DNA from: Solenopsis invicta
Taxonomy: Eukaryota > Arthropoda > Insecta > Hymenoptera > Formicidae
Reading direction: 5' to 3'
DNA length: 64,000 nucleotides
NCBI RefSeq assembly: GCF_016802725.1
Contig: NC_052679.1
Span: 558,001-622,000, forward strand
The first letter of the stretch is position 1, and every line of letters begins with the position of its first letter. The notes beneath the pieces were generated by a model. It made no database searches and was not told the DNA's origin. It saw only the letters and a list, made by a program, of their open reading frames with translations. Below are positions 1-14,430 of this stretch, in pieces. The translations under genes were made by a program, and so were the position numbers.

Positions 1-3000
1 TACGTTTATACGTATTATTTATGTTTATTGCACATTATTGTTTACGTTACACATTTTTATGTAGGTATAAAACAAGCGATGTAAATTACTATAAATTATA
101 AATTGGATAAAATAATACAAAACAAGTAATTGAGTTATAAGTTATTGTTGACCTTCCAACTACATGTGGATCTAAGATCTCCGCAATAAAATAATATTTA
201 CTTGTAATTATAAAACAAATAAATGTTTATCTAGCATCCTTCTCTAAAAGAAGTATATGGTAGAAGAAACTCGATGGCCGAGAGCCATTGCAAAAGATAT
301 ATCGCCAAGCACGTAAAGTATAAAGTTTTGCACGAACGTATCAAACTCACATATAACTTTTTTTTATAAGTATTAATTTTGTTATTCATGAAAAATATGT
401 TTTTCATCAAAACATTTTCTTAAAAGATTTTGAAATCGTTGCTTCCTTATTTCCAATAGTTATTACCAAAAAATGGAATAAAAATTATTTTTGTTGCTTA
501 CTTTAAAGTATATTAAATATATTCAATAAACAATGTTTATTTAAAATAATAAAATCTTTAATTACAATGTTGACAGATGTTTCATGAATATTTTTAATTT
601 TATTGAAATACTTTAAGGTAAGAAAAATAACAACACATTCACATGCCAGGCATGTGTAATGTGTAATGGGAAGGTACCGAAGAAACATCCGTAGTCAAAG
701 GGTTAATATCTGTTTCTCTTCTTGATAAAATAGAAACGTATGATATTAAAAATTAAATTCAAAAACAAAATGTAATTTTCTAATACTATTCTGATGAAAT
801 CTGAATTTCTGATGATCCATAAATTATTAGTTACATAGATGATACGTAAAACTCAAGTTATACAGTTTATATTGTATGTACACGTAATGTAGATTATTTA
901 TATTTTACGCGTAAATGCTTAACCCTGATGTTATCACTACGCTATTACGTTATTGGCATTGATCCACAATAGTGTTGGTAGAGTGTTTGTGTTTCTAGTG
1001 TTAATGGCGTCTTCCCTTAGTTGCTCTTTAATTTGATTTGCATTCTAATTTTTAAATTTAAACCTTTATCATTTCACAGACTAGTGTTTCTGAATCTTTT
1101 AATCATTTGAGAAATTCTTTTCGCTTGTTACCGCATGCGATAATTCGTAAAACTGAGATTCGCGCGCGAGATTCGGCTGCTACTGTATTTGAAAGCATCT
1201 CAGCTTCTCGCTAGACGCTTAAAGTTTGAGACACCGAGATAATCGCATGAATGCGCATTGCTCGTCGCGCGTTACACGGCGATATCTACTGTCTCCCGCG
1301 AAGACGTATCGCTTCCCGATCCTGTAGCGACGTCTCGCTGCTGCAGGGGCCCGATGCGCCTCTGCACGTACCGGTTTCCGCGGAGAATGCTGAGGAGAAA
1401 TAGATACGGAGCTCGTTACTCATCTAAAACAAGCGCGGTGAGACGTGCGCGCGAGAACTTCTCTTCCTTCGATGGTCGCTGCCGCATATCCGCCTTCTCT
1501 CGACATTGTTCGCGATCCGGTTTCTTTCGATTTTATCCGTAGACAGTGGTCTCGAGGCTCTCAATTACAGTTCTCTGCAAACATTGTCCGAACATCCTTA
1601 ACCTTTTCCGGGTCAAGCTAATTTCGACAAATAGACCGACACACAATGAATCAAAACAATAAAATTAATGGACATGGGCTTAAAAATAAGACCATGATTT
1701 TTTTATTCAACTATGAAAAATGTACATATTGTTGAATGATTAAATCAATCTTTTAATATATTTTTATTGATACTTCTTTCTTCATCATCACTTAACAATG
1801 TCATAATTCCAAAATTGCTGATGTAACATTGCTTCTATTTACCTTAAAATTACACAATAAAAGTCTCATCTGTAACATTGCATGTACATTCAATCTAACA
1901 TATTTAATAGTTATTTTTTGTACATAAATCAGAAAATTTACCTCACGTATGTCTACTGCTAATGTACTAGTCTTATTTTCAAGCATTGAAATGTCTCCTA
2001 CAATCATAACTGTATCAAAAATTGTTCGCATTTGATCGAATAATTCAAATATAAATAGTAGTCTATGACACATTTTTACTTCAAATATCTGTAAAGATTG
2101 AATACCTGAATACTTGCTCATAATAAGATAAATCTCTTCATATTTTTGGTGCAATGATTTACGAAGCGTCTATTGTCTATCATTAATAACCGTTGAAACA
2201 AATTTTCTATAAAAGATGTTAATTATCTGTTTTAAGAAAAAAACGTTGAATGTTGCAATTTTTTTATTGTGAAGAAGAGTTTGAGGATCCAAGATTTTTA
2301 GAAAATATCACTCGTTATTGTTGATTTTTACTTAATTATATCTTAAAATGCGTAGAAGAATGCATAAATGTCGAGTTTACTATCGTAAAAGTAATCTTAT
2401 GTGTCCACTGATTCTACTGATTCTATTGTGCGACATTCTGTACTGTGCTATTCTGTTAAATTCTGTATAGAATTAGCTCTATGTGATAAGCGATCTTTTA
2501 ATAGGAGGAAAATATTTTCCATGGAAAATTGTTTTAAACTTTTATATTCCATTATATTAAGTCAAGTTTAAGTGATAAATATTTGCACGAACTCTTTATC
2601 TTTGAAACGTTTTCAAAGATTTTTTATCTCGTAAATATTTGCTTAAATTAACAAGATTAACGAATACTCTATACGGTAGCGCTTTGAAAAATGGGTTTGA
2701 TATCTCAAGTTTATTATGGCACAACTTTAAACAATCTCTTTAAGAATGTTTTATACGTGTGAATACATATTGTCGGAAAATTCTGTTCGAAATAAGCGAA
2801 AATTCGCATTAAACCACATCTTGAAATTTTCAGTGTTCTTGTTTCGTATTTTCATTGGTGCCTCAGGGAGGGAGAAAAAACGCACCGTTATCTGGACTTC
2901 GTGATTTAAAGCGTGCAAATATTTTGCATTGCAATCGCACCGATGCTTCCGCCCGAGCGGAATTTTCCTCTCACGCAATGTAAATCCGCGCCGGAGAGAA

Positions 3001-3551
3001 GCGGATATCGCGCTACCGTCCTCGAATGTTAGAGAAACAACAGTGAGTTGCATCTCGATATATGTGCGAGAAAAAAACATAGTTAGAAAGATTCAAAATA
3101 GAAAATTAAAATATTACACAGGAATATATAAAAAAAAATCAAATTTTGAATGGAGTACCGATCGTTCAAATATCGAGGTAACGATAATTTACAAACGATT
3201 GGAAGTTAAAAGAAACCGATATTTCAAATAGATTAAAAAAAATTATGTTCTTAATTAATTTTAAATAATTTTTATTTATTAATAAAATATTTATTGTCGG
3301 GAATTACGACATTATAAAGAAGTGTTAGCCTCAATTTTTACTGAAAAGGAATCGCGTCCAAATTCTTAGCAGAGTTGCCAGCCAAGAATACACTTGCAAC
3401 TTTTATGACATCCTACGTGACGGGATTTAGACAAAAAGATCAAAAGTAAAACCGAGAATCACAAGAAAGCGATGATAAAGACGAATGAAGAGGAAGGGCG
3501 TGGATAGACGAGAAAGGCGAACGATAAAGCATAGGAAAGTGGAATTGTCTT

Positions 3552-3614
<63 letters not shown>

Positions 3615-4310
3615 CGGGAGAGGAAATAGGAACGAGAGAAGACAGAGGGAGGACAAGTGTACATCGTAAATTCCCTTTGTCCGACCTTCTCGAGCGGACG
3701 ACAACCCGCAGCGGGCCGCGGTTGTTTCCTCCTGAGCAACGGCACGATCTTCGCCGAAGCGGAAGTGGCACTGAATGCCAAGACTAAGACAAATTTGTTT
3801 ATTTGCGACGGGCAACAATGAGAGCTGCTGGTTCGGTCTTGCGGAAATTTGACGCGAAAGGGGAAACCCGCGTGGAAAGTATCAGACACGATCAAGCGTT
3901 AATGCTTCATCTGTTATTCGAGGATCAACAATCTTTTCTGACGCATTAACATTCGGAAGAGTCATTCTAAATTTTTCCTAAAGTTTTTCCCAGACCAGCG
4001 GATTAGAGCTGCTTTGTTGAAGATTTGTTCTACATAATTCGTAATTTGTATCAAATAATTCGAGTAAAACCGGAATGCCTTCCGGATTTCAAACTCGGGT
4101 TACGAGCTGATCCAGATTGATCCAAGTTGGTTCTGTGATTGACTCGGGTTAGGCCAGACTATCTCGTTGTCTGAGAATGTTGTATGCAACTAATTAATGT
4201 TATTCAAACAAGAGTTATGTTACATAGATATTCGGGATTCGTTGTTTCCACACGAGCGCGGCATGGCAGTTCTTTGACACTCAGACATCCAATCTTGTTT
4301 GCTTATTTAG
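1..4310. other. No exon identified; presumed intron of the Side-family gene
   Basis: Mostly AT-rich, with a CpG-rich patch at about 1140-1540 and another at about 3640-3860. Several frames stay open by chance in the GC-rich patches, but none shows Ig motifs or splice signals I trust. The missing 5' half of the Ig domain must be upstream. Confidence 0.5.
3556..3611. repeat. (GA)n microsatellite
   Basis: About 28 uninterrupted GA units. Confidence 0.95.
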
Positions 4311-4470
4311 AAGGTGGAGCTGCATCACAACGTCACCGGCGGCGTGGTGCTCTCGGATCACTCGCTGGTGCTGCAGAGCATAACTCGGGAGTCTGCCGGA
4401 GGGTACACCTGCATGGCCGCGAATGTCGAGGGCCGTGCCAAGTCCAATGTAGTCAATCTCGAGGTTATGT
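4311..4470 (+). CDS. Side-family exon: C-terminal half of an Ig domain
   Basis: The acceptor TTATTTAG precedes 4311 and the donor GTAAGTAT follows 4470. The exon starts in phase 0 and ends in phase 1. It encodes the F and G strands of an Ig domain, with the hallmark ESAGGYTCMAANVEG (usual form DxGxYxCxAxNxxG). The upstream half of the domain must be in an exon to the left that I could not find in this window. A (GA)n tract begins about 40 bases after the donor. Confidence 0.88.
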
Positions 4471-5236
4471 GTAAGTATGTTTTACACGCTCTTGCTTAAC
4501 GATGTGTGTGTATGAGAGAGAGAGAGAGAGAGAGAGAGAGCTAGAGAGAAACCCTCGTGAAAGTGCCGGTTAATGGTCTCGGTGGCACGGCACTTCCCAC
4601 GATGTGGAACGCCGCAAGTAGAATTGGTGGTTTTGCGCCACCGGTTTCTCGTTGCTGTTTGGGGATCGATTTGGAGTTCTTCGGGATTCAAAATAAAAAA
4701 TTTCTAGACTTAAGATTAGAAAAAACCTAGACTCAAGATTAGAAATGTAGGACCTCGAAAGAACATCATCGGTCTAGTTTCCACCGAGACATTAATTCAC
4801 ACCTCATAGCGTAGAACCAAATTTAAGTCGATGGAAATATCCTCATTTTACTTCTGCTTTGATCCTGATCAAATTGTGTTCAAATGGCAGTGAATTAACA
4901 CGAAATTTTAATGGAAATGGTTGAAAGTAGATGGTGTCAATATTTACTTTTTATTATTCATAATAAGTAGTTATCATTCATTAATCATCAAAATGGAGAG
5001 TAAATGTAAGATTTAGACATATAATAAAACTTTAACAATAATTAATATTTTAAGAGACAAAAATTTTTTGAAATTGTATATAATCACACAAGCCAAAGTT
5101 AAGTTGGCTCTATTGAAATGTCTATCTTTTTTACATTTACTTCTAATAGAAACAGCATACTAACTTTGACTTGCACTGAAATAGAACCGAATTGAAGTAG
5201 AAACTAGACACACACATGTATACATACAGTGTGTAT

Positions 5237-5287
<51 letters not shown>

Positions 5288-8200
5288 ACTATGCAGCCAA
5301 ATTTGAAAGAAGAGAAAGAGAAAGACAGACATTTGGGACACAAATCTTTCCTTTTATATATTATTGGTCTATTGATCGAACTTTGTTTAAAGAATACATA
5401 CACCTAGAATAGACTTATAATTATGAATAATTTTCTCCGAAAGTATTGAGATTATTAAAGTAGGATTTGTACTAATCTTTTATAAAGTTTCCTTAAGAAA
5501 ATATTAATTTTTATTTAAAAATATTTAAAATTATGACACATTGCCATTGATGTCAGGCGTGTTAGCGACAATCACATTTGCGATACTCATTATAAAATCT
5601 ATACAGTTTTGAAACTCAAAAATACAATAGATTCTTAAACTAGATAGATAAATCTAATCAATATCATTGCCGATTTTAAAAATTCGCATTTGTCGCAAAA
5701 TGGTTCTTATCTGAATATAAGAGTACGAATTTTGCCTAAAAATTGATTGTTTTCTTGGCTATATAACAAAACTAAAATCTAAAAACAAAAATCCCTATAA
5801 TAAGACTGCATATTTTTATGCTGAATAAATAGAAAAAAATCCGAGGCCGTTTTATCTATTCGTTTTCGAGATATTTTGACTACCCATTTCATTTGAGGAA
5901 CACTATTTCGAAAAATACACGTTTTACTCTTGTTCTACTGAAAGAGTAACCGGGTACCTATTTTATTTGAATATTTTGAAAATTGAAAAAATCTCTCAAA
6001 ACTGACCGGAACACCTAAACCTAATAGTATATGTATATACGTATATAAGCATAAATATACATACCTATATATGTACGTATATTAAGAATTCCATCCAATA
6101 TAGGGTAGATCGAGGTGAATTGGATAAATTTTTCTTTAGGCAAAAAAGAAACAATAAAAAACCAATTTTGTTGGTAAGTTTTACTATAAATTCTTGATCC
6201 TTATCTTTAGCTTGAATTTCATATAATAAAAGAATACATAAACGTTGTATTTCACAATAATAAAAATCAAGAAAAGGAAATTGTTTGATTTGCCTCAACA
6301 TTGGGGGTGATGCGGATCACTAGTTTAAAAGAAATAAAAAAAATGAATAAACTTTCTTTGAAAGAGACTATTAAGCTATTTTGTTACAAACTCACAAAAT
6401 TGAGATTGTGATTTTATTTGAAATACGAAATTTCTTCGCGCACTCATAATCTCAATGCTTTGTATTTTCTACTGACAGTAAATCACATGAAATACAGAAT
6501 TGTTGTCTATTTTTACTGCAGGGGAAGCGCAGATATAACTAGCATCATAAAACAAATTGTATGAAATAAAAAAAACTAATGATAAAAGTCTCAAAACTTC
6601 TAATGATCCGATTTGCCCTGTGATTCGAATTATTTCGGTCTACCCTATATAGGGGTATCCAGGTACCATTCGATAGACATAAGTTGTTTGGATCTTCGGT
6701 AAAATAAGGGTTAAAGCCAAGAGGTACTCACCCACCGATCGTAACACCTATCTCTATAACTTTTTTATTTTTGCGCATCCCGACTTGCCATTTTAGGAAA
6801 ATATTTTGAAGATATATTATAAGAAAATATGAAGATTGAAAAGTCGATTTTTTTATCCACCTAGGTGTATGTAATCTCTTAAGGAAAAAGGGAGCAGTTG
6901 CTTTCAAATCAAAAACCTCTGCACTGGCTGTGTTTGCTAATCAGAAAAATTTATTTGCTATTTTATCTTTAAAATTCATTCGGTAATTTACATCTGATAA
7001 TTAATTTTAGATTGATTGAAGATTACTTAATTGAAGCAAAAATATATACTAAATTTTTAAGTGCCTAATTGCTTTTGATCAGTATGTACGATAGTCGCTC
7101 TACTACTTCAACATAATTCCTTCTCTTTCTACGTGCACTATGATAGTTTCGATCCTACGCTCCGTGCTGTACCGCATGCCGATGGGAAAGATTTAGGGAC
7201 AAAAATTGCAGGAAATAAAGTTTAAAATACGCGGTGAAACACGCGGTCGATAGCGATTTGGTGTTCGCCTCCCTGCGGCTCTTACCTCGCGGCTGACCAC
7301 GAGCGGCCGCCGCTACTTCGCCGACGTCGTCGATATTTCACGGAATATCCGCGCTGTCGCGTAAATCCCCGCGCTCCGATTTTGCAGTATCGGAAAGTAT
7401 AAATAAAACGGCCGGTTTTACGTCGGCGGAGGGGCTCCCGCGGGGGACAGTTATCGATCCCTCATCCGCGAACCGATCTCCTCGTAGCCGCGTGTGTATA
7501 ATATATAACGTTCATGCAAAGAAATCGCGTGGAGTCGGATCTCTTGTCCGACGCATGTTTCACTGCCGGCTGCGCTCGATGACGTCGGAATATTTTTCGG
7601 AAATTTAGCGCGCGTGCGCTAAAACATATACACGCAAACACACATCCGTACGTAGTTTCGTGGCGGCAAATGTTGCCGCAAGTCGTAACTTCTTACCGGC
7701 TCACCTGGCGCGCGTCGATTTAAAAGCCCGGCGAAAAAGCTGGAAATTTGAAATATGCCGTGCGCCATTTATCTTACCGATACGCGCATATATAGCACGG
7801 CAGTTTTCGTTCCCCGAAAACGTAATGGAGATACATACGTCGGTTCAGTAAACCGGCACATTTTAGCATACATTTCACACACAAGGTATAATTATTAATT
7901 AAATCGTCTAATAAATTGTGGACCCACTTGCACTGTGCGCTAACTTACCTCGCATGTATTTTGGTTAACCGAACACGCGTAGCTCGTATTACGCCAAATT
8001 CAATATATTACAAACGTTCGCTATCCTTGTATATATAATAAATGTTTAGCTACATGTGTAATTATTAATATCCATATATTAATGATGTTCTGTTGCCGAA
8101 ATAGTTGGAAAATGTTTTCCGTTAAGAAAAGTCTTTCTAATTTTCCAGATATTGAAATTAACATCTTCGTACATTAAAATAATGTTAACGAAACAAAAAG

Positions 8201-11200
8201 ATTTTAAAATCTGATACAAAAGTCGATGACGTATTTTACAATATTATGTTTTTAATCTTTATACCACCATACGTCCATTATCTTTCTGAAAACAATGATG
8301 GCACGCTTTTAGCAGCACTTTACTTTCAATTCCGTATTTATACTATACTTATCGCGTTATACATTCTGTTTTGCACTTTTTCATCCTTGTCATTTATTAC
8401 GTGTACTTCGATCATATTGTTCTCACGGGCTGCTCCCCGGAATACGTAGTAAGGTGCCAAAATCCATATGTTATGCCGCAGTCGCGCCCGTTTGCAAGTA
8501 CGTGCTGAACTCGGCCGGAGGTTGGAGGCACCAGAACGCCACCCCGCCGCCGTTCAACGTGCCCGAGGAGGTGCACGGTGCCCTCAAGCACGAGACCATA
8601 AGTTTAGTTTGCGAGGTCGAGGCCAGTCCCACCAATGTGACCTTCCACTGGACCTTCAACAGCAGCGGCGACCTCAGCGAGGTTCCGTCCACCAACTACA
8701 CGAACGAGGGTACAATCAGCAGGCTTAATTACACTCCGGTAACCGATACGGATTACGGGGTCCTGGGCTGCTGGGCCAGCAACTCCATCGGCCACTCCAA
8801 GCAACCCTGCCTCTATCAGGTCATTGCCGCAGGTTCGTGCGACTTTAGCCCCTTATCTTCCTTTCTTTTTTGTCTTAATTGTTAATCATGAAGAAACGAT
8901 CACAGTCTTTAGACAATCCCTGATAAAACGTGGGACGCATTTAATTTCCAGCACAATTAACTGATTGACTTGCAAATCACGGAACGTAACATTTTATATA
9001 TATTTTTTTCAAAACGTTTTGATAAATATTCTGTTAATAATAATTTGATTACAAGGGATGATACTAAATAGTATACGCTGTCGGTCAATATAAAATTGTA
9101 TTTATTTTTGTTTTACGTTAAACTGGATTATTATGTCAGAACTGATTCGTTTCAATCTACATCTGTTTGTACAACTCAAAATACTGTTAAACAGAGAGAG
9201 AGAAAGAGAGAAATGTGTAAAAAAAATAACGAAGCAGATTTATAGAATCCATAAACTATCAGCTACCGGCGCACAACAAATATTCAACTTGTAACAATGC
9301 GGGGCTTCGGCGCTTGCTGGAAAATTGTTTATTGATTCAAATACCTTCTAGCGATGATTATACAATTGTATGTCTTAAAAATATTGTCCTTTTGACAAAC
9401 AATTCTACTAAACACAAAAGTGCAGAATTTATATGTAAAAGATTGAAAAGCTTGCTTATTCTGAAAACGTTCAAGTTCCTTATATTCGTCACGTTTTTAC
9501 AATTATATAATATAAAATAAGTGAAATGGCATAAACTTTTCATTCGTCGGTTTAAAACCGTTTATTTTTTCGCAAAGAGTGATAATTTGTAATTATTGTT
9601 CACGTTCATGTGAAAATGCCAATCATTTATTTTTCATATTTCCGTGTGTCGCGAAAGAGCTGTTTGAAGCTACTGCAGCATGTTTAACGTATTTAACTAT
9701 TTATAAAACGGCTGAGCGAACTCCCGGGAGCGCGACATTATCTATTCGAGATACGTGTTTCACCTGATTGCTATTTATTATCAATTGTTATATCGTTCCG
9801 TATTCATCGTACGCGTTATTATTATGCGTACAAATGTTAATACATAATTAGCGGGGACGTAACTATTATTGCATCCGAGTAATTTAACAGTTTATAGCGC
9901 CATAATTAAAAGCATCTTTTAATTAATTTTGCAATTAAGTAACATAATACCCACAGAGCCGCATTATAAGCCGACCACAATAACTTATGTATCAAGCGGG
10001 GATAATATTTGCAAATTAGTCTTTCCAGCTTTTCGAAATTGAATTGAACGTTACACCAATAGCGCACGCGTTTTGCAAACATACAGATTGCCCGAAGTTT
10101 ATCAATTATTCCTAAACGCAAACTTTTTAACTAACTCGAAGTCAACTCTTTCCCGTAGAAAATCTTCTCCCGAGCGTCACATTTTTCTTAACACAAGAAC
10201 TTTTTATGAGACATGGATTAATACACAACTTTAACTAACGGATTAAAAAGCCTGCGATGCCAAATACATACGCCTTTTTATAATAGTTGCACCTCGATTC
10301 GCGCGTAGACCGCAGGAGACCGGGATACAGGGAACGGTTACGGGAATTAAGAAGAGCAGAGGAAGGAGGAAAGAAAAAGAGAAAGAGAGGGTGAGAAAAA
10401 TACGACGTTGCGCAACGAGAGACGCCACGCTGAAATTCGCTCGCGTCGCGTCGGTCGCGCGTTTTTTTTGCGGGAATTTAATGAAAACCGTAATTGAATA
10501 TGTTCATTACGAGGTATAACGCCTGTCGCGCCGCCGACCGTCGGTGCTGGTTCCTGGATCCTCGCGCGCACTGGGAAAGTCCTGTCCGTACCGTGGCCCG
10601 TGTGGTTCCCTCGCGTTTTCAACGTCGCCGCGTCGTCGGACGGACAACCAGATCGATTTAGTCCACGGGATGCGCGGTATCGCGGCCCGGGAGCGCGTCG
10701 CGGACTATACTTTCTCCGCTTCGATCCGAGCTCGCTCGCGGTAATTGGACGCGTAATATATTTCACGCGTCGCGTTGGCCCGATGTGCTTCTTACATAAT
10801 TATCGGACGGCAGTTTTCTCGCGCGCAGCATCTCGCGTCGATGCCGGTTGATAATTTCGCAATATACGGTCCGAGTAAATATTATACTAGGGCATTCAAT
10901 ATCTTGCGTAAACGAGCATTGGCCGTGCTGTAAACATTAATTAATTATATATAAAATTTTCCGGAAGGGTTTTCAGCTTTGAGTTAAATAATCTATTGGA
11001 AATGGTAAAATTATCAGTGAAATTTACTTTCGATTATTCTCTTCTTTTCACAAAATTTACATGTTATACATGGATAATCATGTTTTCCGTTTTTAATTCA
11101 TGATATGGGATTGAATTAATCTATTCTCACGGAAGGCAATTATTAGTTGAATAACAGTATCAACGGAAACGGAGAATCGCGTTGAAATTACTTTCTATCG

Positions 11201-14200
11201 CTTCACGGACTTTATCAATATCGGAGAAGCGATAACTCGCGAATGTCTCTCATTAAATGCAAGTGGCAACGTAGTTTTCAGTGACGCGAGTGTTCGAGGG
11301 GAACGATAAACGCGGTAGACGGTAAACGCGAGTGCCGTTATTTCTCGATACATCTTCTCTCGTAAGCCAGTTTCGAAAAGATCGTAAACATGGAACATCA
11401 GAAGGATGCCAAGACACCGCGATGCAACGTGTAATCTCTGCGTAAGGCGGCCGCAAAGGAGCGGAGTGATAAGGTCGCTGGGTCGACCTCGATTCGTCGC
11501 GAGTGCTCTTGGCTGCAGCGGCCATAAATTTATTGTAAATGCGAGACGTCCCAAAACCGTCGTCGCTCCTTATACTTTCTATTCTTAAGACGGAAGAATT
11601 TCGAACGGGCCAAAGAATTCGCAGACGTAAACAACGATGATGGGTTTTCTAAATATCAACTGAACATAAATTCTAATTTAATGATGTAATATCGCGGCTG
11701 CTACATTGTGCTAGACAATTGCCAAAATGCGAAGTTTCGATATATTTTTCGGGCTTTTAATAAAGTCGCGCTTGAATCTCATGAGTGCACTTAATTGAAT
11801 TAGTTGCACAAAGTGCTCCAGTTATTTCATTTATTCCATTGTTTTTTTTTAACAAGAAATAGCAAAAGCTCAGCTGAGAGAACGTGATACAATATAAATA
11901 ATCAAACGTTTTTAATCAATTAAGCTTTAAATTAAATAGATAAAATTATATTTTTTTAAGAGAATATTATTTTTACGGAATTTAATTTAGATTATAATAA
12001 TAGAGGGAGTTATGGTGTGTTGAAAATTAAATATACTCAGATAAAATATTATACGAAATTTTCACCATGCGAAAAATAATTGGCTGCGAATTTGTCGAAA
12101 AAATATGCCGTTGAAGAGTAATGGGTTTGAGTTACTGTGAAAGCCCGCATTAAATTTTCTCTAAATTCGACGTAATTTTGTATTTAAGGGAAACGAGAGA
12201 TAATTATGAATTATCGTCTTTTTCCCTCGAGAACGAAGCGGCGACCTCGAGTTATACGCGATATGAGCACGGATAATAAAGCAGATGACGAAAAACAAAC
12301 GCTTTAACCGGCGCTTTAATCCGCAGCCGCCGTCTGTGAGCAGCGTCGGTGCTATTTAGCCCCTCTTCGGACTATTTTCTTCCGTTTTGCCCTTTCCGGC
12401 GAGATTAGCGATGGCAAAAGCAATTGCGCGATGCGCGGCGAAAACAAATGTGGCAAAACGGCGGAGTGCAATAATGGGAACGCACGCGTCGACAGTGCGC
12501 ATCGCAAGATGATTCTTGCTCTACACTCGCAACAGCGTAACGTCTATCGAACACGATGCTTTTGGAGAAATTCGCGAGAGAAAAATCAGTTATTTTTATA
12601 ACGCTACTTGCAGTCCCAGTTTCTTTATTAAAATGGGAAAATATGGTTTTTGCTTACGTCGTATGACCCTCTTCGAAAAGATTTTTAATAACAGAACTAA
12701 AAATATTCTTATTGTAATCTCATTGAAATGATCCTCTTCGAAAAAGTTTTTAATAACAAGACTAAAAATATTCTTATTACGATCTTATTAAATTCTTGTG
12801 CAGCAAAAAATAAAAATATTTAGATGAGATCTATAATTCCTATGCTCCTTCATCAAATTAAATAATATTGATTTATTGCCTTGAGACAAGAGTAACACAT
12901 ATGAAATTTAACTTATATACATGTATTCTTAGATTTAGAATAAAAATTTATTTATTATTATAATACATGATGATTAACCGTTACATAGTTTGGGACACCA
13001 CCATGCAAATAAACGTTCTCTCGTAAGAAAGATTCGCAAGATTAATCAACGTATCCGCGGAAAGCTCAGCAGCATTTGTCTAAAGCGAGTCCTTTTGAGA
13101 CGAGATATTTTTGGTACATACAAAAATTCTTACTGTATACAATTTTATTATCTTTGAAAAATTGGAGTTTTGTGCTGGTTTGCATTTCATCTCATTGTGT
13201 CACCAAATTTTTGATTTTCGTGAAATTATTTAGCTCAACACTTTTTTTGTAAAAAGAAAAATAGAGAAAAGGGAAGAGACTGACATGAAACATATTAAAA
13301 TAAACAAACGTATGCAACGAAATTATATAAAAAGTAAAAATACATATAATGAAATGTATTGAAAAAAATGAAAACGTTAAGTAAAAAATTAATTGCATTA
13401 AATGATATATTTAAGTCACAATAACAACAGGATACGTAAATGCTATTATATGATTGTTAAATTTCTGTATAATATGTTTTTGGTAGATTATTGTAGTTTT
13501 AATAAAAATCGTAAATATATATCTTTATTAATGTTTGTAAAAATACGCGAAATAACATCGATGACGTTTTCCCAGGAATTTAATTAATTTTGATTTTAAA
13601 AAAATATGATACATGCCTTTCTAATAAAAGTTAAAAAAATCGAATAAAAATGTAGAATATCTATTTGTATTTACGAGATATAGAATTGTATTTTAATGCA
13701 AAGATAGATTTTTGTAAATATTTGTTATATCTGTATATCAGAATTTAAAGAAAGAAGAGAAAATGTTAACGTTACTTGATTAATTATAATTTTTTAAAAA
13801 ATAAAAGAAATGGCTCAATCAATGTAATCGCAATTCGTATTATAAGAGATAGGTTGAAAATGAGCAATAATGTAACGATGTAAATTATTATAATTAATCA
13901 GTCAGAATTAATATTTAATATTGTATTATAAAATTAATATGAGATGGACGTTTCAAGCTTACTTACCTCTTTTTCAGCATCTTAAATGATGAATGCAAGT
14001 GAGCCCGAAATGCTCATTTTGTGTTAATCTTATACTAAATATTAATTTTGATTGATTAATTATAATTTATATCCTTACATCATTGCTCATGTTTAATCTG
14101 TTTTTTATAATACGAATTATAATTCATAAAAGTTATTCAATTTATCAGCTTTTATTTTATATACTCGCATGTTATTTTGTTGAATGAATCGTTTTTCTTT

Positions 14201-14385
14201 CCAGCTTTTCTTTCGTATCCGCATCTTTTTGATGCATACAAAGGATTATCTATAAAATATCTATAAAAGATAGAGATACGCGGTAAAATGCTAGGACGAG
14301 AGATAAGATGAGTAGAAACCTGTTTGAAAAATGGACACGTATTTCCTTTGAAGGCGACTTTGCGATTTCTCTAATCGGAGAGATC

Positions 14386-14430
<45 letters not shown>

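Larger units (their letters stand above)
4471..8481. other. Intron, about 4 kb
   Basis: Holds a (GA)n run, a (TA)n run, the TIR element at 6098-6651 and a CpG-rich patch at about 7140-7830. No coding exon seen. Confidence 0.6.

Noticed and set aside
1258..1542. Open plus-strand frame of about 94 codons in a GC-rich patch
   Set aside because: Arg/Ser-rich composition typical of chance frames in CpG-rich DNA; no motif and no splice context.
3440..3895. Open frames on both strands across the GA microsatellite
   Set aside because: A dinucleotide repeat without stops keeps several frames open at once. The Ser-Leu and Arg-Glu runs are repeat translations.
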